64,000 nt of DNA from assembly GCA_964237235.1 (NCBI GenBank), contig CAXSGY010000026.1:1-64000 (forward strand), read 5' to 3'. How positions within the stretch are numbered: position 1 is the stretch's first letter; each line of letters starts with the position of its first letter. The notes beneath the pieces are model-generated. The model was not told the DNA's origin, searched no databases, and was given only the letters and a program-made list of their open reading frames with translations. Position numbers and translations under genes: made by a program. This DNA comes from GCA-002050365 sp964237235 (GTDB lineage Bacteria; Acidobacteriota; Blastocatellia; Pyrinomonadales; Pyrinomonadaceae). Below are positions 24,830 through 34,414 of this stretch, one piece after another.

Positions 24830-27499
24830 ATGATTATCAGCATAAAATCCAGCGCGTCGGGCGGAAGTTCTCGCGGACTCGTTCATTATCTCGCGCACAG
24901 CAAACTTGACCGCGAAAAAGAAGGCATCGAACGCCGCGAATTTTTTAACGAAGCCGAAAACGGTTTGGACGTTTCCGCTGCGAACCGTCGTTTGAGCCTG
25001 GACGACTCCAAACCGAAACCGGAAGAACTGCTACACGTCGTCATCGCGCCGAGCAAAGAGGAAATTGCCAAGACAGGCGACGATTTGGAATCAAAAAAAA
25101 CTGCGCTTGAGTCGGTCGTTCGGGAAACCGTCGCGCGGCTCGCAAAAGAAGTCAAAGCGCGAAATCTCAAATGGATCGCCGCCCTTCATTTCAACACCGA
25201 CAATCCGCACGCGCATCTCGCCGTTCAAAAACAGTTTATAAACGAGAACGGCGCAACAGAAAATCTGCGGATAAATCGGCAGATGCTTTACTACAACGAA
25301 CGGAGCGAAAGCGGCGAGAAAATACTACACAAGGGCGCGCTGATTTTAGCCGCCGAAGATAAAATCCAGAAGATTGCCATCGAGCGACAAAAGGCGCGAG
25401 AAAATGAGAATAGTTTTGAATTGAAGAAAATAGCCGCAAAATCCAAATCCGAAATCGAAAATTCCAAACAATTTTCTACCGCTGAATCGCCAAAAATTTC
25501 AAACTTCAGAGAGCGTCGGGTTTTAGCCGAAGAAATGCTGGTCGCCTCCGAAGTCCGCCGGCGCGAGCGCAATATCGAAAATCTCGCCCGTCACGGCGAC
25601 AAAAAACGCTTCAAAATCAAAGACGAGCTGACGGGCAGCACGCGCCACGTTTCCCTGTTCGACATCGAGCGAAAAATAGAAATCGTCAGCCGCCGGAAAG
25701 CTCGTCTAGCGCAACCGAACGACGCGGAAAAACGCTTGGAGGTCGCCGCGAAAATCGCGTTGGAGATGCGCGTCCAACAAGAACCACTGATTCGCCAGCT
25801 TGAAACGATTCGTCATCACGTTCTCGGATTTGAAAATCGCCACTTGTCAGAAGCACAGGAAAAACACGTGCGTCTTGGCAATCAAAAATTGTTAATCGAA
25901 AGAAAATATGAACGTCTAAAAACTTCTGTCCCGCTTCCCATTTTCAAACCCGACGAAATTCAATCTCTCCAAAGCGAAGTAATCAGGGAACAAAACTTGG
26001 AAAAAATCTTAATGCTGGAAACGATCCGGCAAAACAACACCGCCGAGTTGAATCGTCCAAGTCGCCGAGACGCGGATGTGCGCGAACTTTTGGCGGCAAA
26101 AACAGTCGCCGAACTTAAATTTCAGGCGGCGGAAAAACGCCTGCGCGGATTTCCGGCGAGCAAAGATTTCATCAAAGTAAAAGTCGGCAGTGCAGCTTGG
26201 TCGCACCGCGAGCTTCAGCAGCACGAACTTCGGGAAGCTGGAAAAAACAATTTTTGGACGCAACTTACATCGAAAACGGGCGAGTTTTTGTTCCGCTCGA
26301 ACAAGAAAGGCGCGCCCGCCGAAAAACTCGATTATACGGCTTTACATAAAACCATAGATGACCAGCTCGAAACTTTGGAAAGCACGCGCCTAGATGAAAT
26401 CGAAAAATTAAAGGAATTCAATCAAACTCTAGGCGAAATTTTTGATGCCGAGACAAATCCGAACAAAACCAAACTCTTGCCCGCGTTTTCCGCTTATGAA
26501 CTAGCCGAAGCAGAAGATTTATCGGCTGATGCGGGGCGGGAAAATTTCTACGAAAACGCGCTCGTTTTGCAGGAAAGCTGGCTGCGCGAAAAATTAGCCG
26601 AAGGTTTGCGGCAAGCGGTTGCTCTAAAAGTCGAGCAGAATGCGGGCAAGATTGAAGACCAGAAACCCGTTTCAAAATCCGCCGAAACTTCAAATCAATT
26701 TCAATCAGAACCGGACGCGCAGGCTGCCGCCGAAAAAATCATCGGCGAATTCGTTTTGGGTCGGGCGGCAGCGCGAAGCATCATCGCTCAAACCAAGGCG
26801 GTTGAGGCGCAGGAAAATCTCGACCGCTACCAGCGCGAAAAATTGTTTGTCAAACACCGAATCAAAGACGAGAAAACAGGCGCGGAACGCGAAATCTCGC
26901 TGCGCGATGTCGAGCCGCGAAAACATTACTATCTTCTCGATTCGATTTTGGAAAGAGCATTGGAATCGAAAGAGCGGGTGAAGTTGCGCGAGTCGGTCCG
27001 TCAAGCTGCGTTAAATAGGGAAAAAGACTTAAAACAAAATCTAAACGACGCGCGAGGGCGTGCCGAGCGGCTTAAAAATCAAAAAACGCGGATGCTCGAG
27101 AAGTATTCCGCCGCGGCTGCGGAAGTTCGACCGATTTTCACGCCGAAAGAAATCGCCGCGCTTGATATACGCGCCGCTCGAACGCTTGAAAGGAACGAAG
27201 CGAATCGGCTCGAAAAAATTGTGAATGATGCCGAGAAAAACAGCCGCGTCGAAAGAGTCCAAGATTCGCTCGCCTCGGTAGCGAAAAAGATTCAAATTCT
27301 CGCGCCCGATTTAGCGCAAACCCAAGAATCGAAAATTGTTCAAAAAAACGATTCAATAAACGACCGGCAGGCTAACAATCAAAACCAAGAAACTTCTCAT
27401 CGTTCCGTTGCTTCTGACACAAACTTTCGCATAAATGAAACGAGCGCGGAACAGGCTCACGAAAAAATAACGGTCAAAGAAAAGGGGCGAACCAGATGA
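24830..27499 (+). CDS. Conjugative relaxase (MobA/VirD2-type nickase domain), 889 aa
   Basis: The N-terminal 200 residues form a relaxase domain. A candidate catalytic Tyr20 lies in GLVHYLAHS and His69 in LLHVVIAP. The metal-binding motif is H120-F-N-T-D-N-P-H127-A-H129. The enzyme would nick oriT, stay bound to the 5' end and pilot the strand to the secretion channel. The remaining 650 residues are charged and helical and contain an internal duplication. FKIKDELTG, SLFDIERK and PIFKPDEIQSL (about 260-390) correspond to HRIKDEKTG, SLRDVEPRK and PIFTPKEIAAL (about 685-790). No helicase or primase motif is seen. It follows the accessory protein by 20 bp. Confidence 0.85.
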   Translation: MIISIKSSASGGSSRGLVHYLAHSKLDREKEGIERREFFNEAENGLDVSAANRRLSLDDSKPKPEELLHVVIAPSKEEIAKTGDDLESKKTALESVVRETVARLAKEVKARNLKWIAALHFNTDNPHAHLAVQKQFINENGATENLRINRQMLYYNERSESGEKILHKGALILAAEDKIQKIAIERQKARENENSFELKKIAAKSKSEIENSKQFSTAESPKISNFRERRVLAEEMLVASEVRRRERNIENLARHGDKKRFKIKDELTGSTRHVSLFDIERKIEIVSRRKARLAQPNDAEKRLEVAAKIALEMRVQQEPLIRQLETIRHHVLGFENRHLSEAQEKHVRLGNQKLLIERKYERLKTSVPLPIFKPDEIQSLQSEVIREQNLEKILMLETIRQNNTAELNRPSRRDADVRELLAAKTVAELKFQAAEKRLRGFPASKDFIKVKVGSAAWSHRELQQHELREAGKNNFWTQLTSKTGEFLFRSNKKGAPAEKLDYTALHKTIDDQLETLESTRLDEIEKLKEFNQTLGEIFDAETNPNKTKLLPAFSAYELAEAEDLSADAGRENFYENALVLQESWLREKLAEGLRQAVALKVEQNAGKIEDQKPVSKSAETSNQFQSEPDAQAAAEKIIGEFVLGRAAARSIIAQTKAVEAQENLDRYQREKLFVKHRIKDEKTGAEREISLRDVEPRKHYYLLDSILERALESKERVKLRESVRQAALNREKDLKQNLNDARGRAERLKNQKTRMLEKYSAAAAEVRPIFTPKEIAALDIRAARTLERNEANRLEKIVNDAEKNSRVERVQDSLASVAKKIQILAPDLAQTQESKIVQKNDSINDRQANNQNQETSHRSVASDTNFRINETSAEQAHEKITVKEKGRTR

Positions 27500-27631
27500 A
27501 ACGCAGCTTCGATTGCTGAATAAAAACTTGAAAATTTACGAGGCACGCGGGTTGCTCTGTAACGGTTAGAACTATCGGCAGGCATCAACAAAATCAAAAA
27601 ATTCCGAAGTTCTCTTTTCTTTTGACCGAAA

Positions 27632-30600
27632 ATGAGCGACCAATCTTCTATTTCTGTAAAAGACGAAATAAGCCCGCGAACGGCACGAAGCGTCGCGGCA
27701 ATCTTGAGTCAAACTTCGACCGACGAGGCGTTACGCGCACTTAATCAAACGGATGGGCGCAACCAGTCCGATCAGGCTTCTTATCTGGCGGCGGAATCGC
27801 CGTTTCTGCGCGAGATATACGAACGCGGCGGAACGGTCGTGGACGGCGTTTTGACCGTGCCGCGCGAAAATTTAACCGTATCGCCGGAAATCGAAATAAC
27901 GACGACGCACGCGGCGGTCGAGAGGTTGACGCGGATTACAGGAAATGCGGACAAAGCCAAAGAACTCGCCACGCAACTTGTCGAAATGGGTGAACACATC
28001 GCCGGCAGCAACGCCGACGGCGCGACGCGCCTGAAAGTTTTCGGCTGGCTTTACCGCACGCTCGAAGGCAGGCAGGAGTTGTTTGAACCGGAAAAAGAAG
28101 AGCAAATTGTTCCGCTCAGTTCAGAAGCGCAATTTTCGGAAAAATGGCAGCAAATTGTCGAGCTGTCGGAAGCGATGGCGGCACTTGAGCCGAAAGACCG
28201 TTTGCCGGAAAACTCGCTTGAAGCGATGGGCGAAAATGTGCAGGAAAGCGAGTCGGCGATTGAGCTAGGCGAAAATCTGGCGGCTGAAATTTATGAAAAT
28301 GCCCACCAAAGCGAAATTGCGGAACGAGCCGATGAGATTGTTGCGGGCGGCAGTTTAATCGGTTATGAGCGAATCGAAATCAGTTCCGATTTACCGAAAA
28401 TTCCCGAAAATCTGTCACGCGCGGATTTTGAAAAACTGCTCGAAAGAATGAGCGTAGGTGACGCGCAGCTCGAACGCGGCACATCCAAGCGCGAAATTCT
28501 CGCGCCGCTCAAACGATACGTCGAGCTGACGAGACAGGATAACGAATTGCGTCTCGTTGAGGAAGAATACGCTAAAACTCAGGCGAAAATAGTCGGCAGC
28601 GAGCGCGATGCGCCGCGCGAGTTTCGTTTCGTCGCCACGCGCGAAGAACTGCGCGAGCTTTCCGAAGACAGATTAACGCTCGCCAACCTTCGGCGGCAGA
28701 AGGCGAAAATAACCGAAAGCATCGAAACGAATTTTGACGAGTTGGTTGACCGCGCAAAAGTCGAGCAGTCAATTTACGGGCAAAAAAATGTTGCCGCCGT
28801 AAAAAATCAAACCGATCCCGCATCGAAATTTCAGAAAATCGAGTTGACCGAAGACGAAGCGGAGTTGCGGCGCGCGCTCGTCAAAGAAAAAAGCGTCGAG
28901 AGCGAAATAAAACAGCTTTCCGAATCAATCGGCGAACGAGAAAAAAGTTTTCGCCCCGCCTCCGAACTTACCCGTGAGCAAATATCTGAAACCAGAAAAC
29001 GTGAATTATTAGATAAAGTCGCGTCCGTCGAGCTGTCCGCGTCGAGCATTCTGAAAGAGAAATATCCTGAATTGACGATAAAGGAGAGAAACGAAAAATT
29101 AAGCCAAAATAACACTTTTGAAATCCGCACGCCGGCGGAATATTTATTCGTCAGTGAGGTGGCGAAAAATCAGTTTGAAATTTTGCGCGGGCGCGAAATC
29201 AAAAACGAGTATCGGCAATTTGAACGCACAAACATCACAGAAAGCGCAACTGCTCAATCGGCGCGGAAAACTGAAGCGGAGCATCGTGAGAAAATTCAAA
29301 CGCTCAAAGAAATCGAACCCGGTTTTGCATATAAAATTGAAGGCAGCAATCAAATCATCAAAGCTAAGCCTTCCGAACGCGCCGTCGCCGGTTATGAATT
29401 TGCCAATCAATACGTTCGTTACCAATTAAAGCAGCCCGAAGTTCGACTGAGACACGAGTCGGTAGTTTACCGAGATTACGCCGAGCGGCTGGAGGCGGCG
29501 AAGAACGCTTCTGATGTGATCCGCGAGGCTTATAAAATCAGGCAGGAAAATCACCAAACCACTGGAATCTGGAAAAACGCCGAAAAAGAAGAACTGCGTA
29601 ATTTGACGCGCCCGCTCTCGAAAAACGAGCTGACGCTGCTTTTTCTCGAACAGCCGCCGCGCAGTTACACAGCGGAAATGTCGGTTCTCAAATACAATTT
29701 CGCGCATTACTCGGAGGCAAAATCGCGGATGACCGCCGCGCTTTCAACAGGAAAACTTGAGCCGAGCGAAGAAGCGGTAAAACTCGTCGAAAGTCTCGCC
29801 GAAAGATTAGACCGCCGCGATTTTGAAACGAAACACAAAGCGACGAAGCATTTTTTTGAAAGCCTGAAAACCGAAAACGAAAAGCTCTTTATCAAAAACC
29901 GATTCGACCACTCCGCCCTTTACGAGAATTTGCCGCCGCACGAAAAAGACTGGATTTACAACCGCGCAACCTTTCAGCGCGACAATCTCGAATACAAAAT
30001 CGCTTATGATCGCAGTAAAAGCGCGAGCCGAAACACGGGAGCGCAGAGCCAAGCCGCGCCGACGAGCGAAGCCGCGCTTGCCGTCAAGCAGGAATTCGCC
30101 GCCGGAACGCTCTGGCATCAAGCCGAGATTTTGGGCAACGCCAAGAAATCCGAAAATCCGACGCGCGAATTTGCGAATACTAATGAAAAAACTCTCCAGA
30201 CAATCGGCTTTTTGATTCACAATCAGACGGAGGCGAATAATCTGCGCGTCGCCGACTGGTTGGAACTTCAAAAATCGGAAAAATTAAAAACGGCGGGCGA
30301 AATCCTCAAAACCTTCGCCCGCGCGACGCGCGAGATTGAAAACAATGAGCTGACCGTAACGGTTAAAGTCGAGGAATCGAGCCGCGTTCGAGCCGCCGAC
30401 TACAAAAATTTATTCGAGCGATACTTCCCCGCCGACTTTGAAAAATTAAAAGAGTTCCGTGCCTCCGCACACGAAAAATTCCGCCTTGAGCAAAGCCGCC
30501 GAATGGGTCAATCGGCGATGCTTGACGCTTGGGCTGAAAACGCGCAAAAAAGCGTATATCGCGGCGATGCGCCTGTTACGGTTTTCGAGAGCGAGCGGCG

Positions 30601-32176
30601 CAATATTAAGGAAATCGAGCGCATCAAGCAAGCGCAAATCGAATGCCGGCGAGCCGCAGAAACAAAAAACTCGATCACCCTCAAAATCGAAGAAAAATTA
30701 AGAAAAGAATTTGCAAAAGAAAATCACACGGTTTCAGGAAATGATTTAAGCGCGGCGGTTGAAAGGGCTTTCGCGCCGGAAAGATTGGAAACACTGACAC
30801 CGGAACAAAAAGCGATTTTTGAACAAGCGCAGGATAAAATTTCGATTTCCGACTTCGAACGATTTGCTGAAAGTGGCGAACGGCTCGAAAAAGGTCTTGC
30901 CGAAATAAATCAGAGTTTTGAAAAGATTGCCGCGCTCCGGCTCGAAAACGCCGAATACAAATTTGCGCCGGAAAAGGTAACGTCAAACGATTCGTTGCAA
31001 AATCAATATGAAGCGGCGCAGCGTCAGGCGGAAATCGAACAAACTATCTTAATCTCACGCGAAAAATTTGCTAGCAAAATCGTTGACGGCAGCGAAAATT
31101 TGACGCTCGCAGATTCGCTGACAAACGACGAACAGCAGCAGGCGCGAATTGAATCGCACAGACAAGCGCGAATCGCTTTAGAGCCAGCCGAATTGAACGA
31201 GCCGAACCAGAGTTTGGAAATTCAAACCAAAGCCTTGGAACTTGCCGACGCGCTCGAAGCGGCGCATCAATCAAGTTTGAACCGGCAATCGGAATCGGAA
31301 ATCTCAACCGCTTTCAAAGTCGCCGAAACAAAACGCGAACAACTTCGCACACATTCGGAAGTTGAAAACGACGCGCCGCTTTCGCGTGAACCGAAATCCG
31401 CAACGCTCGAAATTTACGAGCGAGAATTGGCGCAAAACGAGCGTGCCATCACGCGGGCGAAAATCTCGGAAATGATTGAAACCGGAAAACTGTCGCTTTT
31501 CGATCTTGAAACGAAAAAGACGAGCGAGGTTTTTTCTTTGAAAGAACGCGACGAAATAAAACTCGAAGCGGGCGAGCGGACGCGCGAAAATCTCGAACCG
31601 AAAGAACTCTGGGCAAAGCGCGGCGACGTTTCAGAGCGGTTGCAGCAAGCCGCCCTCGGCGCGAGCGACGCGCTCGAACGAGCGCACGAAATTTACCACC
31701 AACAGGATGCAAGCCCGAAGGAAATTTCGCTCCGCTTTGCCGCGCTTGATGCCGGCATCGTCCGACTCAAAAACGAGCGACACCGCGAAAAAGCCGCCGC
31801 CAAATTTATCAATTTCAAAACCGAGTTCAAACGCGATCTCGCGCAAATGTTCGGGCGCGGCGGGCTGCCACTCGACGATTCGAGAATTGTAACGGCGATG
31901 ACTAAAGGCTTGCTGATAGACGGATTGGAAAAACAAGAAATCCAGCCGGAAAAAATCGGTATCGGCGCAGAAAACTTGAGCGAAATCAGCCGGACAATTA
32001 CGCTAGCGATGCTCGGCGAGAAAAAGCGCGGGCAATTTGCGGATAAGAGTTTTGAGTTTAATCTGAAATCGAAAACAAACGAGTTTGCTAACAGCAAAAA
32101 TTTAACTCATCGGCAAACCGAACAGGAGAAACACCCCCTTCCAACCAAACCAAAGCAGTTTGAACGCGCCAGGTAA
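27632..32176 (+). CDS. Giant charged helical protein (1514 aa) downstream of the relaxase
   Basis: From ATG 27632 the frame stays open for 1514 codons. The product has no signal peptide and no transmembrane segment. Glu, Lys, Arg and Ala dominate, and long stretches look like coiled coil. A short ordered-looking N-terminal part (AAVERLTRITGNADKAKELATQL, in pieces AVERLTRITGN and KAKELATQLVEMG) is followed by helical arrays. I see no Walker, nuclease or primase motif. The gene uses the same codon style as the relaxase and lies 132 bp behind it. It may be a relaxosome scaffold or a protein transferred with the DNA; both are guesses. No good ribosome site is visible at the chosen start. Confidence 0.7.
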   Translation: MSDQSSISVKDEISPRTARSVAAILSQTSTDEALRALNQTDGRNQSDQASYLAAESPFLREIYERGGTVVDGVLTVPRENLTVSPEIEITTTHAAVERLTRITGNADKAKELATQLVEMGEHIAGSNADGATRLKVFGWLYRTLEGRQELFEPEKEEQIVPLSSEAQFSEKWQQIVELSEAMAALEPKDRLPENSLEAMGENVQESESAIELGENLAAEIYENAHQSEIAERADEIVAGGSLIGYERIEISSDLPKIPENLSRADFEKLLERMSVGDAQLERGTSKREILAPLKRYVELTRQDNELRLVEEEYAKTQAKIVGSERDAPREFRFVATREELRELSEDRLTLANLRRQKAKITESIETNFDELVDRAKVEQSIYGQKNVAAVKNQTDPASKFQKIELTEDEAELRRALVKEKSVESEIKQLSESIGEREKSFRPASELTREQISETRKRELLDKVASVELSASSILKEKYPELTIKERNEKLSQNNTFEIRTPAEYLFVSEVAKNQFEILRGREIKNEYRQFERTNITESATAQSARKTEAEHREKIQTLKEIEPGFAYKIEGSNQIIKAKPSERAVAGYEFANQYVRYQLKQPEVRLRHESVVYRDYAERLEAAKNASDVIREAYKIRQENHQTTGIWKNAEKEELRNLTRPLSKNELTLLFLEQPPRSYTAEMSVLKYNFAHYSEAKSRMTAALSTGKLEPSEEAVKLVESLAERLDRRDFETKHKATKHFFESLKTENEKLFIKNRFDHSALYENLPPHEKDWIYNRATFQRDNLEYKIAYDRSKSASRNTGAQSQAAPTSEAALAVKQEFAAGTLWHQAEILGNAKKSENPTREFANTNEKTLQTIGFLIHNQTEANNLRVADWLELQKSEKLKTAGEILKTFARATREIENNELTVTVKVEESSRVRAADYKNLFERYFPADFEKLKEFRASAHEKFRLEQSRRMGQSAMLDAWAENAQKSVYRGDAPVTVFESERRNIKEIERIKQAQIECRRAAETKNSITLKIEEKLRKEFAKENHTVSGNDLSAAVERAFAPERLETLTPEQKAIFEQAQDKISISDFERFAESGERLEKGLAEINQSFEKIAALRLENAEYKFAPEKVTSNDSLQNQYEAAQRQAEIEQTILISREKFASKIVDGSENLTLADSLTNDEQQQARIESHRQARIALEPAELNEPNQSLEIQTKALELADALEAAHQSSLNRQSESEISTAFKVAETKREQLRTHSEVENDAPLSREPKSATLEIYERELAQNERAITRAKISEMIETGKLSLFDLETKKTSEVFSLKERDEIKLEAGERTRENLEPKELWAKRGDVSERLQQAALGASDALERAHEIYHQQDASPKEISLRFAALDAGIVRLKNERHREKAAAKFINFKTEFKRDLAQMFGRGGLPLDDSRIVTAMTKGLLIDGLEKQEIQPEKIGIGAENLSEISRTITLAMLGEKKRGQFADKSFEFNLKSKTNEFANSKNLTHRQTEQEKHPLPTKPKQFERAR

Positions 32177-32346
32177 ACAATTCGGAATGACCTTGTAACA
32201 GCGGGCAAGGCAATTTGGGACTTAATTCTTTCTAAACGGATATTGCGTTCAGATTCTCAACTTTTGAGAATTCCGAAAAGCGAATAAAGATAAAAAACTA
32301 TCTTTATTAATTGGACGGAACAGCTATTTTGTCTAATTAAAACTTT

Positions 32347-33273
32347 CTAATGCTCAAGACTATAGCGAAGTTCGGCAACATCGCGCTGAGGCGGCGCACC
32401 GAAAAGTTTTTTATATTCCCGGCTGAAATGCGAAGCATCATCATAGCCGACACGAAACCCGGCACTTGCCGCGTCCAAGTCTTCGCCGAGCATCAACCGG
32501 CGAGCTTCCTGTAATCTGATCTGTTTTTGAAATTGCAGCGGACTCATTGCTGTCACGGATTTGAAATGATGATGAAAGCCGGAAACGCTCATTCCGAGGA
32601 GGCGCGCCATATTTTCGATTTGCAGCGGCTGGTCAAAATTTTCGCGCAAATGTCCGATGGCTTTAGAAATGCGGCGCGTATCACCTTCGGAACCCATCAG
32701 GTGACTGAGCCGCGCCCCTTGTCCGCCGATTAAAAGCCGGTAAATAATTTCCTTAATGACGAGCGGCGCGAGAACTTTTTGATTGTTTGACGCGTCCAGC
32801 ACCCGGATCAGCCTCACCGTCGCATCGAGCAGATCGGCATCAACGGAACTAACATTTATTCCTTTAACGCCCCGCTCGCCCTTTTTGATTTCAAGACCTA
32901 ATTCCATTATCACCGATGCTACCAGAGAAGGATCGAGATTTATCCGAAAGCCGAGATAAGGCTTTTCTTTAGATGCTTTTTCAACTTGAAAGACGAGCGG
33001 CAAATCAACCGAGAAAATCAAATAATGTCCCGGATCATACCAAAACACTTCTTCGCCTAGAAGCGCACGTTTCCCGCCCTGCACGACAAAGCAGAAGGCG
33101 GGTTGATAAATGGAATGCACCGATTCTATCGTTTTTGACGCACGAGCCAGAAAAAAGCCGGGTAAAATTTCTTTTGAACCGTCTTCGGGAACAAGCCGCA
33201 TCATCCGCTCAATTAACTCCTCGCGGTTAATTTGCAGTTTCTGCTTTTCGCGTTCGGCATCTCGATTACTCAT
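32347..33273 (-). CDS. AraC-family transcription regulator
   Basis: This 308-residue regulator has an N-terminal AraC_N-type cupin sensor region (SVHSIYQPAFCFVVQGGKRALLG in parts, then YDPGHYLIFSVDLPL). A C-terminal pair of helix-turn-helices follows (PLQIENMARLLGMSVSGFHHHF, and AASAGFRVGYDDASHFSREYKKLFG). The YqhC-type relatives control aldehyde or electrophile reductases. Here too it is divergent from an aldo/keto reductase, 245 bp away. It probably activates that operon. The cysteine in AFCFVV lies in the sensor domain and could be redox-sensitive, an inference. Confidence 0.9.
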   Translation of the reverse strand: MSNRDAEREKQKLQINREELIERMMRLVPEDGSKEILPGFFLARASKTIESVHSIYQPAFCFVVQGGKRALLGEEVFWYDPGHYLIFSVDLPLVFQVEKASKEKPYLGFRINLDPSLVASVIMELGLEIKKGERGVKGINVSSVDADLLDATVRLIRVLDASNNQKVLAPLVIKEIIYRLLIGGQGARLSHLMGSEGDTRRISKAIGHLRENFDQPLQIENMARLLGMSVSGFHHHFKSVTAMSPLQFQKQIRLQEARRLMLGEDLDAASAGFRVGYDDASHFSREYKKLFGAPPQRDVAELRYSLEH

Positions 33274-33518
33274 AAATTTATAGTAACTCTTTTCGTTTTA
33301 CATCTGCACACTAAATGAGAAGTTTTTGCAGGATTATTCAATCATTCGCCACAATCGTTATACCGCTGCACGTTTTTAAGCCCGTATAATTAATATCAGA
33401 CAGTAAGAACAATATTTCTGCTAAGACGAGGCGGAAAGAATTTTTGGAGAAATTTTAGGTAATGCCGCGGACAGACATTAGCCAAATTAAGGACGAAAAT
33501 AACGAGGGGGGAAGAATT
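33274..33518 (+). promoter_or_regulatory. Divergent control region between AraC regulator and reductase operon
   Basis: TATAAT at 33385-33390 is a clear -10 box for the plus-strand operon. No good -35 lies 17 bp before it, as expected for an activator-dependent promoter. TGCA-bearing words at 33329-33333 and 33368-33371 flank the upstream part and could be AraC half-sites. A very strong AGGGGGG ribosome site follows before ATG 33519. Confidence 0.55.
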
Positions 33519-34370
33519 ATGAAAAAAGTAACATTAAATAATGGGGTGGAAATGCCGATTTTGGGATTCGGCGTTTTTCAAGTCACCGACCCGCAGGAAT
33601 GCGAAAGAAGCGTTTTGGATGCAATTGAATCCGGTTATCGCTCGATTGATACCGCCGCTTCTTACGGCAATGAGGAATCGGTTGGCAACGCCATCAAAAA
33701 AAGCGGCGTGGCGAGAGAAGATTTATTCATTACTACAAAGCTCTGGCTCGCGGATGCCGGTGAGGAAAAAACAAAAGCCGCCTTTCAGAGATCGCTCGAC
33801 CGGCTGCAATTGGATTATCTCGACTTGTATCTGATTCATCAGCCTTACGGCGACGTTTACGGCGCGTGGCGGGCGATGGAAAAGCTATATCGGGACGGAT
33901 TAATTAAAGCTATCGGCGTAAGTAACTTTCAACCCGACCGGATTATGGATTTTATTATTCATAACGAAATCGTGCCGATGGTCAATCAAATCGAAACGCA
34001 TCCGTTTCACCAGCAAGTCGAAACGCAGAAGTTTCTTGAGGAAAATAACGTCCAAATCGAATCCTGGGCATCGCTCGCCGAAGGACGAAACAATATTTTT
34101 CAGAATGAGCTTTTGCTTTCCATCGGCAAAAAATACGGCAAATCGGTCGCGCAGGTTATTTTGCGCTGGCTCACCCAAAGAGATGTCATCGTGATTCCGA
34201 AATCGGTTCGCAAAGAAAGAATGGAAGAAAATTTCAACATCTTTGATTTTGAATTAGCGGCGGAAGATATGAATCAAATCGCTACGCTGGACACCGGGCA
34301 GAGCGCATTTTTCGATCACCGCGATCCGGCAATGGTGAAAATGTTAGGCACTACCAAACGCAACACCTAA
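33519..34370 (+). CDS. Aldo/keto reductase (2,5-diketo-gluconate-reductase type)
   Basis: ATG 33519 follows GAGGGGGGAAGAATT, so it is preferred over a start 19 codons upstream. The 283-residue TIM-barrel enzyme has the full AKR tetrad: Asp44 and Tyr49 in DTAASYGNE, Lys74 in TTKLWL and His107 in LYLIHQPYG. IGVSNFQ and VIPKSV mark the NADPH site. It reduces aldehydes or ketones with NADPH. It is the first gene of the cargo operon controlled by the AraC regulator. A detoxifying role against reactive aldehydes is likely from the family, but the substrate is unknown. Confidence 0.9.
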   Translation: MKKVTLNNGVEMPILGFGVFQVTDPQECERSVLDAIESGYRSIDTAASYGNEESVGNAIKKSGVAREDLFITTKLWLADAGEEKTKAAFQRSLDRLQLDYLDLYLIHQPYGDVYGAWRAMEKLYRDGLIKAIGVSNFQPDRIMDFIIHNEIVPMVNQIETHPFHQQVETQKFLEENNVQIESWASLAEGRNNIFQNELLLSIGKKYGKSVAQVILRWLTQRDVIVIPKSVRKERMEENFNIFDFELAAEDMNQIATLDTGQSAFFDHRDPAMVKMLGTTKRNT

Positions 34371-34414
34371 AGACAAACCGCTCCGATTAAAAGACGAGGC
34401 AACGAACTAAAAAT

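Noticed and set aside
29807..30271. 154-codon minus-strand frame inside the 1514-aa gene
   Set aside because: It is an antisense shadow without ribosome site or known motif, inside a continuous long gene.
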